A stretch of 64,000 nt of DNA from the NCBI RefSeq assembly GCF_003071365.1, contig NZ_CP028960.1, forward strand, positions 2,524,501 through 2,588,500. Direction: 5' to 3'. Below are positions 17,344 through 27,340 of this stretch, piece after piece. The translations under genes were made by a program, and so were the position numbers. Origin of the DNA: Methyloceanibacter sp. wino2 (GTDB lineage Bacteria > Pseudomonadota > Alphaproteobacteria > Rhizobiales > Methyloligellaceae). The notes beneath the pieces were generated by a model. It did not search any database, was not told where the DNA came from, and saw only the letters and a list, made by a program, of their open reading frames with translations. Every line of letters begins with the position of its first letter. Positions within the stretch are counted from its first letter, which is position 1.

Positions 17344-19133
17344 CTAAAGGCTCAAGCTGGCAACGACAGACCACGGGGGCAGCGGGCCGTCACCGGGGTT
17401 TACGCCAGGAGGCGTCGTGAAAAACGGTTTGCCACCGGCGTTCGAAGGGAGCGTGACGGGGGCATCCGACAGATTGGCGGTTAAGGCCAGCGTGCCGCTG
17501 CCTTCCAGGTCCCAACTGACCGTGAAGGCGGGGCCCTGACGTGCGGCGACCGTGCCTGCATGCCCGCCGATGGATGTCATGTGCGGAATGACGTGTGCCT
17601 TGCGGGCGGACAGCAGCCGCTTGACCAGGTCCAGGCGCGGCGTGTCCGCCGGCGCAAGAACGCTGCGCTCGAAAGTCTCCAGCGCATTCGGGTTCGGGAT
17701 TTCTTTCCCGGCCGCGGCATTGGCGTAGGATTCGTGGCTGCCGAAATCGGCACGCCGGCCCTTGACGACGGCCTTGGCCAGATCGCCCTGGAAATCGGTG
17801 AAGAACAGAAACGGTTTCGTCTCGCCGTATTCGTCGCCCATGAACAGCATCGGAATGTGGGGCGCGAGCAGCAGCAGCGTCAGGGCCGCATCCACGGCCT
17901 CGGCCGGTGCCAGCGATACGAGCCGGTCGCCATGCGCGCGATTGCCGGTTTGGTCATGGTTCTGAACGTAGTTGATGAAAACCGTCGGCGGCAGATGCGC
18001 TGATGGCTCCCGCGCATCTTGCCGCGGAACGCCGAATCCTCGCCCTGGTAGTCGTAGCCTTCCGCCATCGTCCGCGCGAGACGCCCGACGGGATCGTCGA
18101 TGTGGTCTTTGTAATAGCCGGTCTTCTCGCCGGTCAGGATCACATGGACCGCGTGATGCCAGTCGTCGTTCCACTCGGCGTCGTAGAGACGCGGCGCGCC
18201 CGTTTCGTCGAATTGGAACAGCCGTATCGAATTCTCGTCGTCCTCGATGGTGAGGTGGACATGCCGATCCGGAATCCGGGTGCGGATCTCCCGCGCGATC
18301 TCGGCGAGAACCTCTTCCTCGGCGGTGTCCTTGATGTGGTCGACCGCGTCGAAGCGCAGCCCGTCGCAGCGGAACTCCTCGAGCCAATAGAGCGCGTTGT
18401 GCACGAAGAACTCCCTGACCGGCAAACGATCGAAGGCAATGGCCGCGCCCCAGGGTGTGTTCCGTCTGGGATCGAAAAAGTTGGGCGCGTAGTGACTGAG
18501 ATAATTCCCGTCCGGCCCGAAATGATTGTAGACCACGTCCATCAGCACCATCAGGCCGCGTTCGTGACAGGCATCGACAAGCCGCTTCAGGCCTTCCGGG
18601 CCGCCATAGGCAGTATGGGGCGTATAGAGCAGAACGCCGTCATAGCCCCAGCCGCGATTGCCGCCGAACTGCGCCACCGGCAGTAGCTCGATCGCAGTCA
18701 CGCCCGTGTTCACGAGCCTGTCGAGATCGCGGGCGATGCCGTCGAACGTGCCGTCCGGCGAGAACGTTCCCGTGTGAAGCTCGTAGATGACGGCTTCCTG
18801 CCAGGGGCGGCCTTTCCAGTCCGGTGTCTGCCAATCGTAGGCCTTCGGGTCCACGAGGCGGCTGAAGCCATGGACATCGGACATCTGGGCGCGGGCAGCC
18901 GGGTCCGGGACACGCATCCCGTCTTGGAGGGCGAACTGATAGCCGCCGCCAATCGGGACGGCATCCGTCAGAGCCTCGAACCAGCCTTCTCCGGATTGCG
19001 TCATCGGGACGGTGGCGCCGGTTTCGGTGATCAACGATACGGATTTTTGCGCGGGCGCCCAAAGCCGGAAGCGGGCGCCGTCTTCGATGATCTCCGTGCC
19101 CCAGGGGAGCGTATGGGCGAAGCGCGCGCTCAT
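17344..19133 (-). pseudogene. treZ: Malto-oligosyltrehalose trehalohydrolase, frame broken by one missing base
   Basis: The reading frame from the ATG at 19133 gives a normal TreZ N-terminus and catalytic barrel (GLRFDAVDHI with the nucleophile, TIEDDEN with the acid/base) up to AFRGKMRG, then turns into a nonsense tail ending at 17880. The next frame continues at EPSAHLPPTVF, QNHDQTGNRA and runs to a proper C-terminus at 17344. Restoring one G in the coding strand at the run read as CCC on plus (18009-18011) joins both parts into a 596-residue protein, the usual length. TreZ hydrolyses maltooligosyl-trehalose to trehalose. The start overlaps the glgX stop (ATGA). Either a sequence error or a real frameshift; everything else looks intact. 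Confidence 0.9.
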
Positions 19134-21205
19134 CGTTCCGTCCTTTCGAACAGGAGAAGCCCGCTGCCCGGAAGGGTCGTCTTACCCGTGGCGATCGGCA
19201 CATGCTCGGGACGGATGAGGCCGTTCGCGGTGTCGCACAGAAGTTTCCAGTGCAGATGGCGCTTGCCGAAATAGGGGAAGATGAAATCGATCTCGTCGAT
19301 GTCGGCGTTGAAGAGCATGAGCAGGATGTTCCCGCCGCCGGCGAAGGAGGCGCCGATGCACTTCGCGACCGGGTCCTCCCAATGTTCCGGCTGCTGTTCC
19401 TCACCGTCCGGCTTGAACCAGGACACGTTTTTGATGCGGGGCGCGACGGGTTCGCCGTGGAGAAATTTCGGCGACCGCAGCAGCGGCAATTGCTGCCGTA
19501 GAGCCGCGAGCCCTTGCACGTAGTGGTGGAAGGCGCGGTCACGCTCGGAGATGTTCTGCCAATCCATCCAGGAGATCATGTTGTCCTGGCAGAACGCGTT
19601 GTTGTTGCCGAGTTGGGTGCGGCCGATCTCATCGCCCATATTCCACATCGGCGTGCCGTGGCAGAACAGCAGGCTGGCGGCCAGGGCGCGGCGGACCCGG
19701 TCGCGCTGGTCCAGGATGTCCGGATCGTCGGTCGGTCCCTCGACACCCCAATTGTAGCTGCAGTTATGCGAGTGGCCGTCCTGGTTGTCCTCCAGATTGG
19801 CCTCGTTGTGCTTCTCGTTATAGGAGACGACATCGTTCAGCGTGAAGCCGTCATGCGCGGCGACGAAGTTGATACTGGCCCAGGGCTTGCGGCCGCGGCG
19901 GTCGAAGATCTCCGCCGATCCGGAGATGCGCCGGCCGAGTTCGGGAAGCCGGCCCATGTCGCCCTTCCAATAGGCACGTAACCCATCGCGCCACTGATCG
20001 TTCCATTCGGCCCACCCCGGCGGAAACATGCCGAGCTGATAGCCGTCCATGCCGACGTCCCAGGGTTCGGCAATCAGCTTGGTGCGCGATAGAACCGGGT
20101 CCTGGCCGATGGCATCGAGAAAGGCCGCGCTCGGATCGAAATCGGCGCCGTCACGGGCAAGCGCTGGCGCCAGATCGAAGCGGAAGCCGTCGACACCGCA
20201 TTGCTCGACCCAATAGCGCAAGGAATCCATCACGAGCTGCAGCACACGGGGATGGGCCACGTTCATCGTGTTCCCGCAGCCGGTGGTGTCGTGATAATGC
20301 CGCTTGTTTTCGGCCAGCTTGTAGTAGGTCGCGTTGTCGATGCCGCGGAACGAAAGCGTCGGTCCGAGTTCGTTGCCTTCGGCCGTGTGGTTGTAGACCA
20401 CGTCGAGCAGAACCTCGATGCCTGCCTCGTGCAGCCTGTCCACGGTGGTGCGGAACTCGGCGATGCCGGCGCCCGGTGAGACGTAACGCTCGGCCGGCGC
20501 GAAAAAGCCGACGCTGTTGTAGCCCCAATAGTTGCTCAGTCCATGCTCGACCAGATGCCGGTCGTTGACGATCGCATGGACGGGCAGGAGCTCGATGGCC
20601 GTCACGCCCAGCTTCACGAGATGGTCGATGACGGCCGGGTGCGAGAGGCCGCCAAACGTGCCGCGGAGCGCTTCCGGAATATCCGGATGCAGCGCGGTCA
20701 TGCCCTTCACATGCGCTTCGTAGATGACGGTCTCATGCCAGGGCCGGTTGGGCCGGTTGTTCAGCGGCGCATCCTCGGTGCCCGTGACCACGCATTTGGG
20801 CATGAAGGGCGCGCTATCGGTCCGGCTTTTGACGAGATCGCCGCGCTTGGCGCCGATCTGGTATCCGAACAGGCTGTCGTCCCAATGCAATTGCCCGGCA
20901 TAGGCCTTTGCATAGGGATCGAGGAGCAGCTTGTTTCGGTTGAAGCGATGCCCGTGACGGGGAACGTAAGGACCGTGCACGCGATAGCCGTAGTGCTGGC
21001 CAGGTCCTAGGCCCCGGACATAGCCGTGCCAGATCTCGTCCGTGTACTCGGGCAAGGTGATGCGGTCCGTCTCCGTGCCGCTCTCGTCGAACAGACACAG
21101 ATCGACCCGCGTGGCGTGGGCGGAGAACAGCGCGAAGTTGACACCCTGGCCGTCGAAGGTCGCCCCAAGCGGATGGGGTGCGCCGGGATCGAGCTTTATC
21201 GGCAT
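19130..21205 (-). CDS. glgX: Glycogen debranching enzyme GlgX
   Basis: 691 residues, GH13 isoamylase subfamily. An N-terminal CBM48 domain (GATFDGQGVNFALFSAHATRV) precedes the barrel, with nucleophile in GFRFDLAPALAR, acid/base in LIAEPWDVG and the third Asp in FVAAHDGFTLND. It removes alpha-1,6 side chains left after phosphorylase action on glycogen. Lies 40 bases after treS and overlaps treZ by four bases (ATGA), so these are translationally coupled. The ATG at 21205 follows a GGGGTAGC sequence. Confidence 0.94.
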   Translation of the reverse strand: MPIKLDPGAPHPLGATFDGQGVNFALFSAHATRVDLCLFDESGTETDRITLPEYTDEIWHGYVRGLGPGQHYGYRVHGPYVPRHGHRFNRNKLLLDPYAKAYAGQLHWDDSLFGYQIGAKRGDLVKSRTDSAPFMPKCVVTGTEDAPLNNRPNRPWHETVIYEAHVKGMTALHPDIPEALRGTFGGLSHPAVIDHLVKLGVTAIELLPVHAIVNDRHLVEHGLSNYWGYNSVGFFAPAERYVSPGAGIAEFRTTVDRLHEAGIEVLLDVVYNHTAEGNELGPTLSFRGIDNATYYKLAENKRHYHDTTGCGNTMNVAHPRVLQLVMDSLRYWVEQCGVDGFRFDLAPALARDGADFDPSAAFLDAIGQDPVLSRTKLIAEPWDVGMDGYQLGMFPPGWAEWNDQWRDGLRAYWKGDMGRLPELGRRISGSAEIFDRRGRKPWASINFVAAHDGFTLNDVVSYNEKHNEANLEDNQDGHSHNCSYNWGVEGPTDDPDILDQRDRVRRALAASLLFCHGTPMWNMGDEIGRTQLGNNNAFCQDNMISWMDWQNISERDRAFHHYVQGLAALRQQLPLLRSPKFLHGEPVAPRIKNVSWFKPDGEEQQPEHWEDPVAKCIGASFAGGGNILLMLFNADIDEIDFIFPYFGKRHLHWKLLCDTANGLIRPEHVPIATGKTTLPGSGLLLFERTER

Positions 21206-21245
21206 CGGCGGCTACCCCAGGTCGTTATAGACGGGCAAGAGCCAA

Positions 21246-24200
21246 TCACGCGCCATCCCCGTCCGTCGCGGTATCGAGCGGTGCGACGAGCTCCAGCGCG
21301 GCGCGCAACGGCGTGCCGAGGTAGACCGGCCGGTTCGCCGCTTCGTAGATGATTTCCTCGAACAGCTTGTCCGCAAGGAAGAGCGGCAGGAGTTCGCCGC
21401 CTGCGAGATGCGAGCCGCCCGAAGCGTCGTCCCGCGCCATGCCGTAGGCGCGCAGGAAGCGCCGCTCGGCGAGAGAGCGCCAATTCAGGCCGCGCGTCTC
21501 GATTTCTTCCAGATGCGTCGCGCCGCGCTGACGCTGGCGGTCCATGGCCGTGCGTGCGGCGTAGTCGAAAGACCGCAGCATCGTGGCGATGTCGCGCGAG
21601 GCCGGCGCCTTCTGCCGCCGCTCCTCGACCGGCCGGTCGGGCTCACCTTCGAAGTCGATGATGTAGACATCGTTCGCCGCGACGAGAATCTTGGCGAGGT
21701 GGTAGTCGTTGTGCAGCCGGAGCTTATTGCCACGCGCAATTGTCGGCACCAGCGTTTCGATGCGCCGGAGCATGGCTTCGCGCATGGTCAGCAGTTTTTC
21801 CGCGAGCTCGCGCGTTTCCGCATCCGTCGTGTCCGGGAGAGCCTCGAGAGACTCGAAGGCCTCGTTCGCCCGTGCGATCGCCCGCTTGAGCCAGGCATCG
21901 AGGTCTTCCTGCGTGACGGGTTCCGGCACGAAAGCGGCGTCTTCCGGATCGGCCGCGGCAAGCGCGCGGTGCAGTTCGCCCGTCCGCCGTCCGATGGTCT
22001 CGATTAGGGTCAGGGAATAGGGGAGGCCACGATCCTCTCCGTTCCCGGACAGGGACTCGTCCTCCAGCTCGCGGTCGAGCGCATCGACGACAACCGACCA
22101 GCCGTCGCCTTGGTTGCCTACATACTCGGAGGCGATGGCGAGCGCCGTAGGGGTGCCGGTCTCGTCGACATGTTCCAGGGTTCCCAGCAGCGCGGGACTG
22201 TTGGTGAATCCGGACCGCGACAGGAAGTGGCCCATCTCGATGCCGGGATCGATGCCCGAGCGCAGGCGCCGCGCCATCTTCAGGAGAACCGCGTCGCCAA
22301 GCGTACGCACCGTGTGTGCGTGCTCGCCTGTCGCCACGCGCCGCACATCGAGCGGCTTCGACATGTCCAGTTGACGGAGCTTCTCGGTCGCGCCGAACCG
22401 GAACGTGCCGCCAACCGCCGGCAGGGTCGCGTGCGTGCGCATGGCATTGAGCAACGCGCGCGGGAAAGTGTCGCCATGGGCCGCGTCGAAGACGATGCCG
22501 GACTTTGCACCCCGGCGGATCTTGCCGACCACGTAAGGCAGGAGCGGGCTATCCTGGCGCAGGACCTCTTCGCCCCACGCCAGCTCAAGGGGAATGAGGT
22601 AGCGCTGCGTGTCCCCGCCGTCCAAAGCCACGCGCCCGAACAGGAGGAGGAAGCTCTCGCGCCCCTCTTGCGGGATCTCGCCCAGACGTTCCGGCGTCAC
22701 ATGCGTGATGCGGGCGTCTGCCGGACCGAACCAGCGTTGCCGCGCGATATAGGTCGGCAGCATCTCCTGCACGATGCGGTCGGTGCGCGCGGTGTCGCGC
22801 CGCTGGCTTTCGACGAGCATCCAGCCTTTGCCGAGCACGAAGGTCTCGAGCTCCGGCAGGGATTCTGGCTCTTGCTCGGGATGCGAAGCGAGCTGCGCCG
22901 GATCGGCGAGCATGAACCAGTAGAAACCGTAGGCCGGCAGGGTCAGCAGATAGGGAAGCGTGCCGATCGGCGGGAAGGCCGACGCGCCGGTCAACTCGAC
23001 AGGGACCCTGCCGCGCTGGCTCGCCAGGTCCAGCTCCACGGCTTGCGCCGAGCGGGCGAGATTGAAGACGCACAGAATGACTTCGCCGTCGTGCTCACGT
23101 AGATACGCGAGAACCTTGCGGTTCCCCGGCCGCAGGAACGTCATGCTGCCGTTGCCGAAGGCCGTATGGGTCTGGCGGACCGCGATCATGCGCTTCGTCC
23201 AGTTGAACAGCGAGCTCGCGTGGGTCTGCTGGGCTTCGACGTTCACTGTCTCGTAGCCGTAGATCGGATCCATGATCGGCGGCAGGTAGAGGCGCTGCGG
23301 ATCGGCGCGCGAGAAACCGCCGTTGCGGTCGGCGGACCATTGCATCGGCGTCCGCACGCCGTCGCGGTCGCCGAGATAGAAATTGTCACCCATGCCCAGC
23401 TCGTCGCCGTAATACAAAACCGGCGTGCCGGGCATGGACAGGAGCAGACCGGTGAGGAGTTCGATCTTGCGGCGGTCGTTGTCGAGCAGCGGGGCGAGCC
23501 GCCTGCGGATGCCGAGATTGAGCCGGGCGCGCTGGTCGGTGGCGTAGGTCTCCCACAGATAGTCGCGCTCCGAGTCGGTGACCATCTCGAGCGTGAGCTC
23601 GTCGTGATTGCGCAGGAAGATGGCCCATTGGCAATCGTCCGGAATCGGCGGGGTCTGGCTGATGATGTCGGTGATCGGGTAGCGGTCCTCGCGGGCCAGC
23701 CCCATGAAGATGCGCGGCATGAGCGGGAAGTGGAACGCCATGTGGCATTCGTCGCCCTCGCCGAAATAGGGACGCGTGTCCTCCGGCCACTGATTGGCCT
23801 CCGCCAGCAGCATGCGGTCCGGATAGCGCTCGTCGATTTCCTCGCGGAAGCGCTTCAGAATTTCGTGCGTCTCCGGAAGGTTCTCGTTGTTGGTGCCGTC
23901 GCGCTCGATGAGATAGGGCACCGCGTCGAGCCGCAGGCCGTCGACGCCCATGTCGAGCCAGAAGCGCAAGACCCGCAGGATGTCCGACAGCACGCGCGGG
24001 TTGTCGTAGTTGAGGTCGGGTTGGTGAGAGTAGAAGCGGTGCCAGAAATAAGCCTTGGCCACCGGGTCCCAGGTCCAGTTCGACGTTTCCGTGTCGAGGA
24101 AGATGATCCGCGTGTCGGGGAACTTCTGGTCCGTGTCGCTCCAGACATAGTAGTCGCGCCAGACGGAGCCGGGCTTGGCTTTGCGTGCCCGCTGGAACCA

Positions 24201-24539
24201 GGGGTGCTGGTCCGAGGTGTGATTGACCACCAGCTCGGTAATGACGCGAATGCCGCGATCGTGCGCGGCCGCCACGAACTGGCGGAAATCACGCATGGTG
24301 CCGTAGGTCGGATTGATCGACGTGTAGTCGGCGATGTCGTAGCCGTCGTCGCGCAGCGGAGACGGGTAAAACGGCAGCAGCCAGACGGCGGTGACGCCAA
24401 GGTCTTGGAGATAATCGAGTTTTTTGACGAGACCGCTGAAATCGCCAATGCCATCATTGTTCGCATCGAAGAACGCCTTGATGTGCAGTTCGTAGATGAC
24501 GGCGTTTTTGTACCAGTGCCGGTCGTTGCGGTCGATCAT
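21246..24539 (-). CDS. treS: Trehalose synthase fused to maltokinase (TreS-Mak)
   Basis: 1097 residues in two parts. Residues 1 to about 550 are the GH13 maltose alpha-glucosyltransferase that interconverts maltose and trehalose; catalytic residues are Asp205 (GLRLD), Glu247 (LLAEANQ) and Asp313 (NHDELT). Residues about 570 to 1097 are a maltokinase domain with a catalytic Asp945 in HNDYHL and metal-binding Asp962 in IIDFEGE. The kinase would trap maltose as maltose-1-phosphate, normally the donor for GlgE. No glgE or glgB is present in the window. It heads the treS-glgX-treZ-malQ run and is 185 bases downstream of otsA on the same strand. Confidence 0.94.
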   Translation of the reverse strand: MIDRNDRHWYKNAVIYELHIKAFFDANNDGIGDFSGLVKKLDYLQDLGVTAVWLLPFYPSPLRDDGYDIADYTSINPTYGTMRDFRQFVAAAHDRGIRVITELVVNHTSDQHPWFQRARKAKPGSVWRDYYVWSDTDQKFPDTRIIFLDTETSNWTWDPVAKAYFWHRFYSHQPDLNYDNPRVLSDILRVLRFWLDMGVDGLRLDAVPYLIERDGTNNENLPETHEILKRFREEIDERYPDRMLLAEANQWPEDTRPYFGEGDECHMAFHFPLMPRIFMGLAREDRYPITDIISQTPPIPDDCQWAIFLRNHDELTLEMVTDSERDYLWETYATDQRARLNLGIRRRLAPLLDNDRRKIELLTGLLLSMPGTPVLYYGDELGMGDNFYLGDRDGVRTPMQWSADRNGGFSRADPQRLYLPPIMDPIYGYETVNVEAQQTHASSLFNWTKRMIAVRQTHTAFGNGSMTFLRPGNRKVLAYLREHDGEVILCVFNLARSAQAVELDLASQRGRVPVELTGASAFPPIGTLPYLLTLPAYGFYWFMLADPAQLASHPEQEPESLPELETFVLGKGWMLVESQRRDTARTDRIVQEMLPTYIARQRWFGPADARITHVTPERLGEIPQEGRESFLLLFGRVALDGGDTQRYLIPLELAWGEEVLRQDSPLLPYVVGKIRRGAKSGIVFDAAHGDTFPRALLNAMRTHATLPAVGGTFRFGATEKLRQLDMSKPLDVRRVATGEHAHTVRTLGDAVLLKMARRLRSGIDPGIEMGHFLSRSGFTNSPALLGTLEHVDETGTPTALAIASEYVGNQGDGWSVVVDALDRELEDESLSGNGEDRGLPYSLTLIETIGRRTGELHRALAAADPEDAAFVPEPVTQEDLDAWLKRAIARANEAFESLEALPDTTDAETRELAEKLLTMREAMLRRIETLVPTIARGNKLRLHNDYHLAKILVAANDVYIIDFEGEPDRPVEERRQKAPASRDIATMLRSFDYAARTAMDRQRQRGATHLEEIETRGLNWRSLAERRFLRAYGMARDDASGGSHLAGGELLPLFLADKLFEEIIYEAANRPVYLGTPLRAALELVAPLDTATDGDGA

Positions 24540-24724
24540 GAGGCGTGGGCGATGTGGTGAGGGTTGGTGATAGAGAGCTCCGGAGCGTGCCCTGATAGGC
24601 CATCGTGCCGGTGAAAGTAAGAGGGTTCAACAGCCGGGACTAGGGCCAAAAACGCGCCGCCCATCGGTCGTTTCGTCCCACCTGGACGAGCCTGGCGGCG
24701 GCGTGTGCCAAAGGGGCGTTGTTC

Positions 24725-26155
24725 TTAGGCAGCGCCAGCCTCTTTGGGGAAGAGGTTTACCGGGTTCGTGTCGGACTCGGCGAAGGATTGGATGAAGCTG
24801 TCGCGCCAGTTGAACAGGTCGTAGGTCTCGATGCGCTGCCACAGCCGGTTGTGCCGGGCCCAGCGCTCCTGGCGGGGCATGGTCAGAGCCCGGTCCAGGG
24901 CCCGAGCCGTCTCCTGAATATCGTGCGGGTTGATGAGCAGCGCCTCGCGCAGCTGCTCCGCCGCTCCTGCGAAGCGAGAGAGCACCAGCACGCCGGGATC
25001 CTGCGCGGCCTGTGCGGCGATGTATTCCTTGGCCACGAGGTTCATGCCGTCGTGCAAGGGGGTCACGAGACCCACGTCACTCCGCCGGAACAGTCGGACC
25101 AGGATGTGCTGGGCGACACCGCGATGCATGTAGATCACGGGCTGCCAGCTCAGGTCGCCAAAGCGACCGTTGATGCGGCCCACCAGACGTTCCACGTTCT
25201 CGCGGATTTCCTGGTAGACGGGTAACCCCTCGCGCGTCGGCGGGGCAATCTGCACCATGCGGACCTTGCCGTGATGCTCGGGAAACTGCTCGAGCAGAAC
25301 CTCGAAAGCCCGCAGGCGCTCGGGCAGTCCCTTGGTGTAATCGAGGCGGTCCACGCCGATGATGGTCTTGATGTCGCTGCCCACGTCGGGAAGGAGCGGA
25401 CCCTTGGCGTCTTCCTCGTCGGCGAGTTTCTTGAAGTGCTCGACATCGATGCCGATGGGGAAGACGGACGCCAGCGTTGTCTCGCCCTGAGCGGTCACCC
25501 GGTCGCCCTGAAGCTGCTCGCCGTCGAGCGAAGCGGTGACGTAGCGGCGGAAATTGTCCCGGTCCGACGTGGTCTGGAAGCCCACCACGTCATAGACCAT
25601 CAGCGCGTTGCCGAGACGTTTCTGGCTGGGGACCGCCGCGAAGATTTCCGGCGAGGGAAACGGCGTATGCAGAAAGAACCCGATGCGTGCCTCGCAGCCG
25701 CGGCCGCGCAACTCCTCCGCCAGGGGAATCAGGTGGTAGTCGTTGACCCAGATGATGTCGTCCGGCGTGATCAGCGGCATCAGCGCGTCCGCGAAGCGGG
25801 CATTCACCTGGAAGTAGATCTCGCTCTGCTCTTCATTGGACTGGGCCAGATCGAGTCGGTAGTGCAGGGCGGGCCACAGGCAGCGATTGGCATAGCCGAA
25901 ATAGTAGCCCTCGGCCTCTTTGTCCGTGAGGTCGATGGTGGCGACGGTCAGCCCTGCAACATGCTCGACATGGGGCGGTACCGAGAGAGCGTCGTCACGC
26001 GTGTCGCCGCTCCAGCCGAACCAGAGCCCTTTGGAAGCCTTGAGCGCATCCCCAAGGGCGACGGCCAAGCCGCCGGTTTGGAACTTGGCTTTGAAATCGG
26101 CCACCCGGTTGGAAACAACGACAAGGCGGCGCTTATTTTCCGTCTTCTCAGACAT
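24725..26155 (-). CDS. otsA: Trehalose-6-phosphate synthase
   Basis: 476 residues, GT20. It joins UDP-glucose (or another NDP-glucose) and glucose-6-phosphate into trehalose-6-phosphate. Seen in sequence: N-terminal VVVSNRV and donor loop TGGLAVAL, acceptor/active-site segments WVNDYHLIPLA and FFLHTPFPSPEIF, the GVDRLDYTKGLPERL nucleotide-binding region, and the C-terminal HDGMNLVAKEY motif. Length is normal. It is divergent from otsB, with about 330 bases between the two starts. Confidence 0.94.
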   Translation of the reverse strand: MSEKTENKRRLVVVSNRVADFKAKFQTGGLAVALGDALKASKGLWFGWSGDTRDDALSVPPHVEHVAGLTVATIDLTDKEAEGYYFGYANRCLWPALHYRLDLAQSNEEQSEIYFQVNARFADALMPLITPDDIIWVNDYHLIPLAEELRGRGCEARIGFFLHTPFPSPEIFAAVPSQKRLGNALMVYDVVGFQTTSDRDNFRRYVTASLDGEQLQGDRVTAQGETTLASVFPIGIDVEHFKKLADEEDAKGPLLPDVGSDIKTIIGVDRLDYTKGLPERLRAFEVLLEQFPEHHGKVRMVQIAPPTREGLPVYQEIRENVERLVGRINGRFGDLSWQPVIYMHRGVAQHILVRLFRRSDVGLVTPLHDGMNLVAKEYIAAQAAQDPGVLVLSRFAGAAEQLREALLINPHDIQETARALDRALTMPRQERWARHNRLWQRIETYDLFNWRDSFIQSFAESDTNPVNLFPKEAGAA

Positions 26156-26482
26156 CAGCTCTCGAGTTCACCCTGATCGGCTTGGTGCACCATCGCGAAT
26201 GGGAGTGTGGCCGAATCAGTCGTCGGTTGACTTGCGTGCGTCATATCGCTTGTGGATGACGCGGCCATGTCCCCCTGAAGATTGGCGTTCGGTCGTTCAC
26301 AAACAATGTGCCGGCGGTGCGGTGCTTCGCAGCCGGGCATATGATCCTAAACCGGAATCGTCACCAAGGGTTCGGAACATATAGAATAATTTTCGCCCTG
26401 TTCGGGGGCTAGTGCGAGTTTACCAAATTTTTTGCCGATTGGCCCATCGGCTTCCTGCTCAACATCGTGCCGATGGAAATCA
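26156..26482. other. Divergent otsA-otsB intergenic region
   Basis: This 327-base stretch holds the promoters of otsA (minus) and otsB (plus). It is locally A/T-rich around 26375-26400 (a plausible -10 region). I looked for an EcfG-type general-stress promoter because trehalose genes are often in that regulon; a GGAAC near 26375 lacks a matching -10 at the required distance. No RNA gene or repeat seen. Confidence 0.45.
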
Positions 26483-27213
26483 ATGACCGATAATTTGCCA
26501 GATATTCCGCCCGAGAGCGCCTTCTTCTTCGATTTTGACGGGACGCTGGTCGAAATTGCTCCGCGTCCGGAGTTGGTTGCCGTGGAGCCCAAGGTTCGCG
26601 AGGTGCTGGAAGGGCTTGCCGTGAAATACGACGGTGCGGTCGCCATTGTCACCGGCCGCCCCTTGGACGCCGTGGACGGTTTCCTGGCGCCAATCCAGTT
26701 GGCGACGGCGGCGGAGCACGGCTCCATCCGCCGTGATGCCACGGGCGCCTTGCATGTCGACGAGGGGAACGCGGAGGCCGTCGAGGCGGCCTACGGCATT
26801 CTGCGGCCGTTCGCGGAAGCGAATGACGGCATGATTCTCGAGCGGAAGCGGTCATCCATCGCCATACACTACCGGCAGCGGCCGGACCTTGCGGGTCCTT
26901 GCGAAGGCCTGGTCCAGGAGGCGGTGGCGCAGAATCCCGCCCTCGTCATCCTGCCGGGTAAGATGGTGTTCGAGCTGAAGCCCAAGGGTGTCGACAAGGG
27001 CGAGGCCGTGCGGGCCTTTCTCGGGAGGCGCCTTTCCAGGGCCGGACGCCTGTCTTCATGGGCGACGACGTCACCGACGAGCACGCCTTCGAGGTCGTGA
27101 ACGCGCTGGGCGGGCTCTCCATCAAGATCGACGACGGGGAGACGATAGCCAACTACAGGACGGACCGTAAGGGTCTGTTCGATTGGCTTTTTCGGCTCGT
27201 CGGCGCCCGTTAG
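26483..27213 (+). pseudogene. otsB: Trehalose-6-phosphate phosphatase, frame broken by one missing base
   Basis: From the ATG at 26483 the protein reads as a normal OtsB: HAD motif I DFDGTL, then IVTGRP, and the lid-like region up to GEAVRAFLG. There the frame derails and stops at 27100. The other frame resumes with EAPFQGRTPVFMGDDVTDE (HAD motif IV GDDVTDE) and ends at 27213 with a natural C-terminus. Adding one G to the GGG at 27023-27025 makes GEAPFQG and gives a 243-residue protein of normal length. The product would remove phosphate from trehalose-6-phosphate made by OtsA. Because both halves keep conserved motifs, a recent mutation or sequence error is more likely than decay. Confidence 0.9.
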
Positions 27214-27340
27214 AGCTTCTGCCGCGCCGGCTGACTTACATCCAGCAGTCGCTATTCCTATATATAAAGCCGGTGTGTGAAGGGCCGGGGGCTCTGCCTT
27301 CAGTCAGCTCCGGGTTGTCATAGGAGAGGTGTCATAGGGC

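Noticed and set aside
26370-26400. EcfG-type general-stress promoter before otsB
   Set aside because: GGAAC is present, but no CGTT-like -10 lies 16-17 bases downstream.
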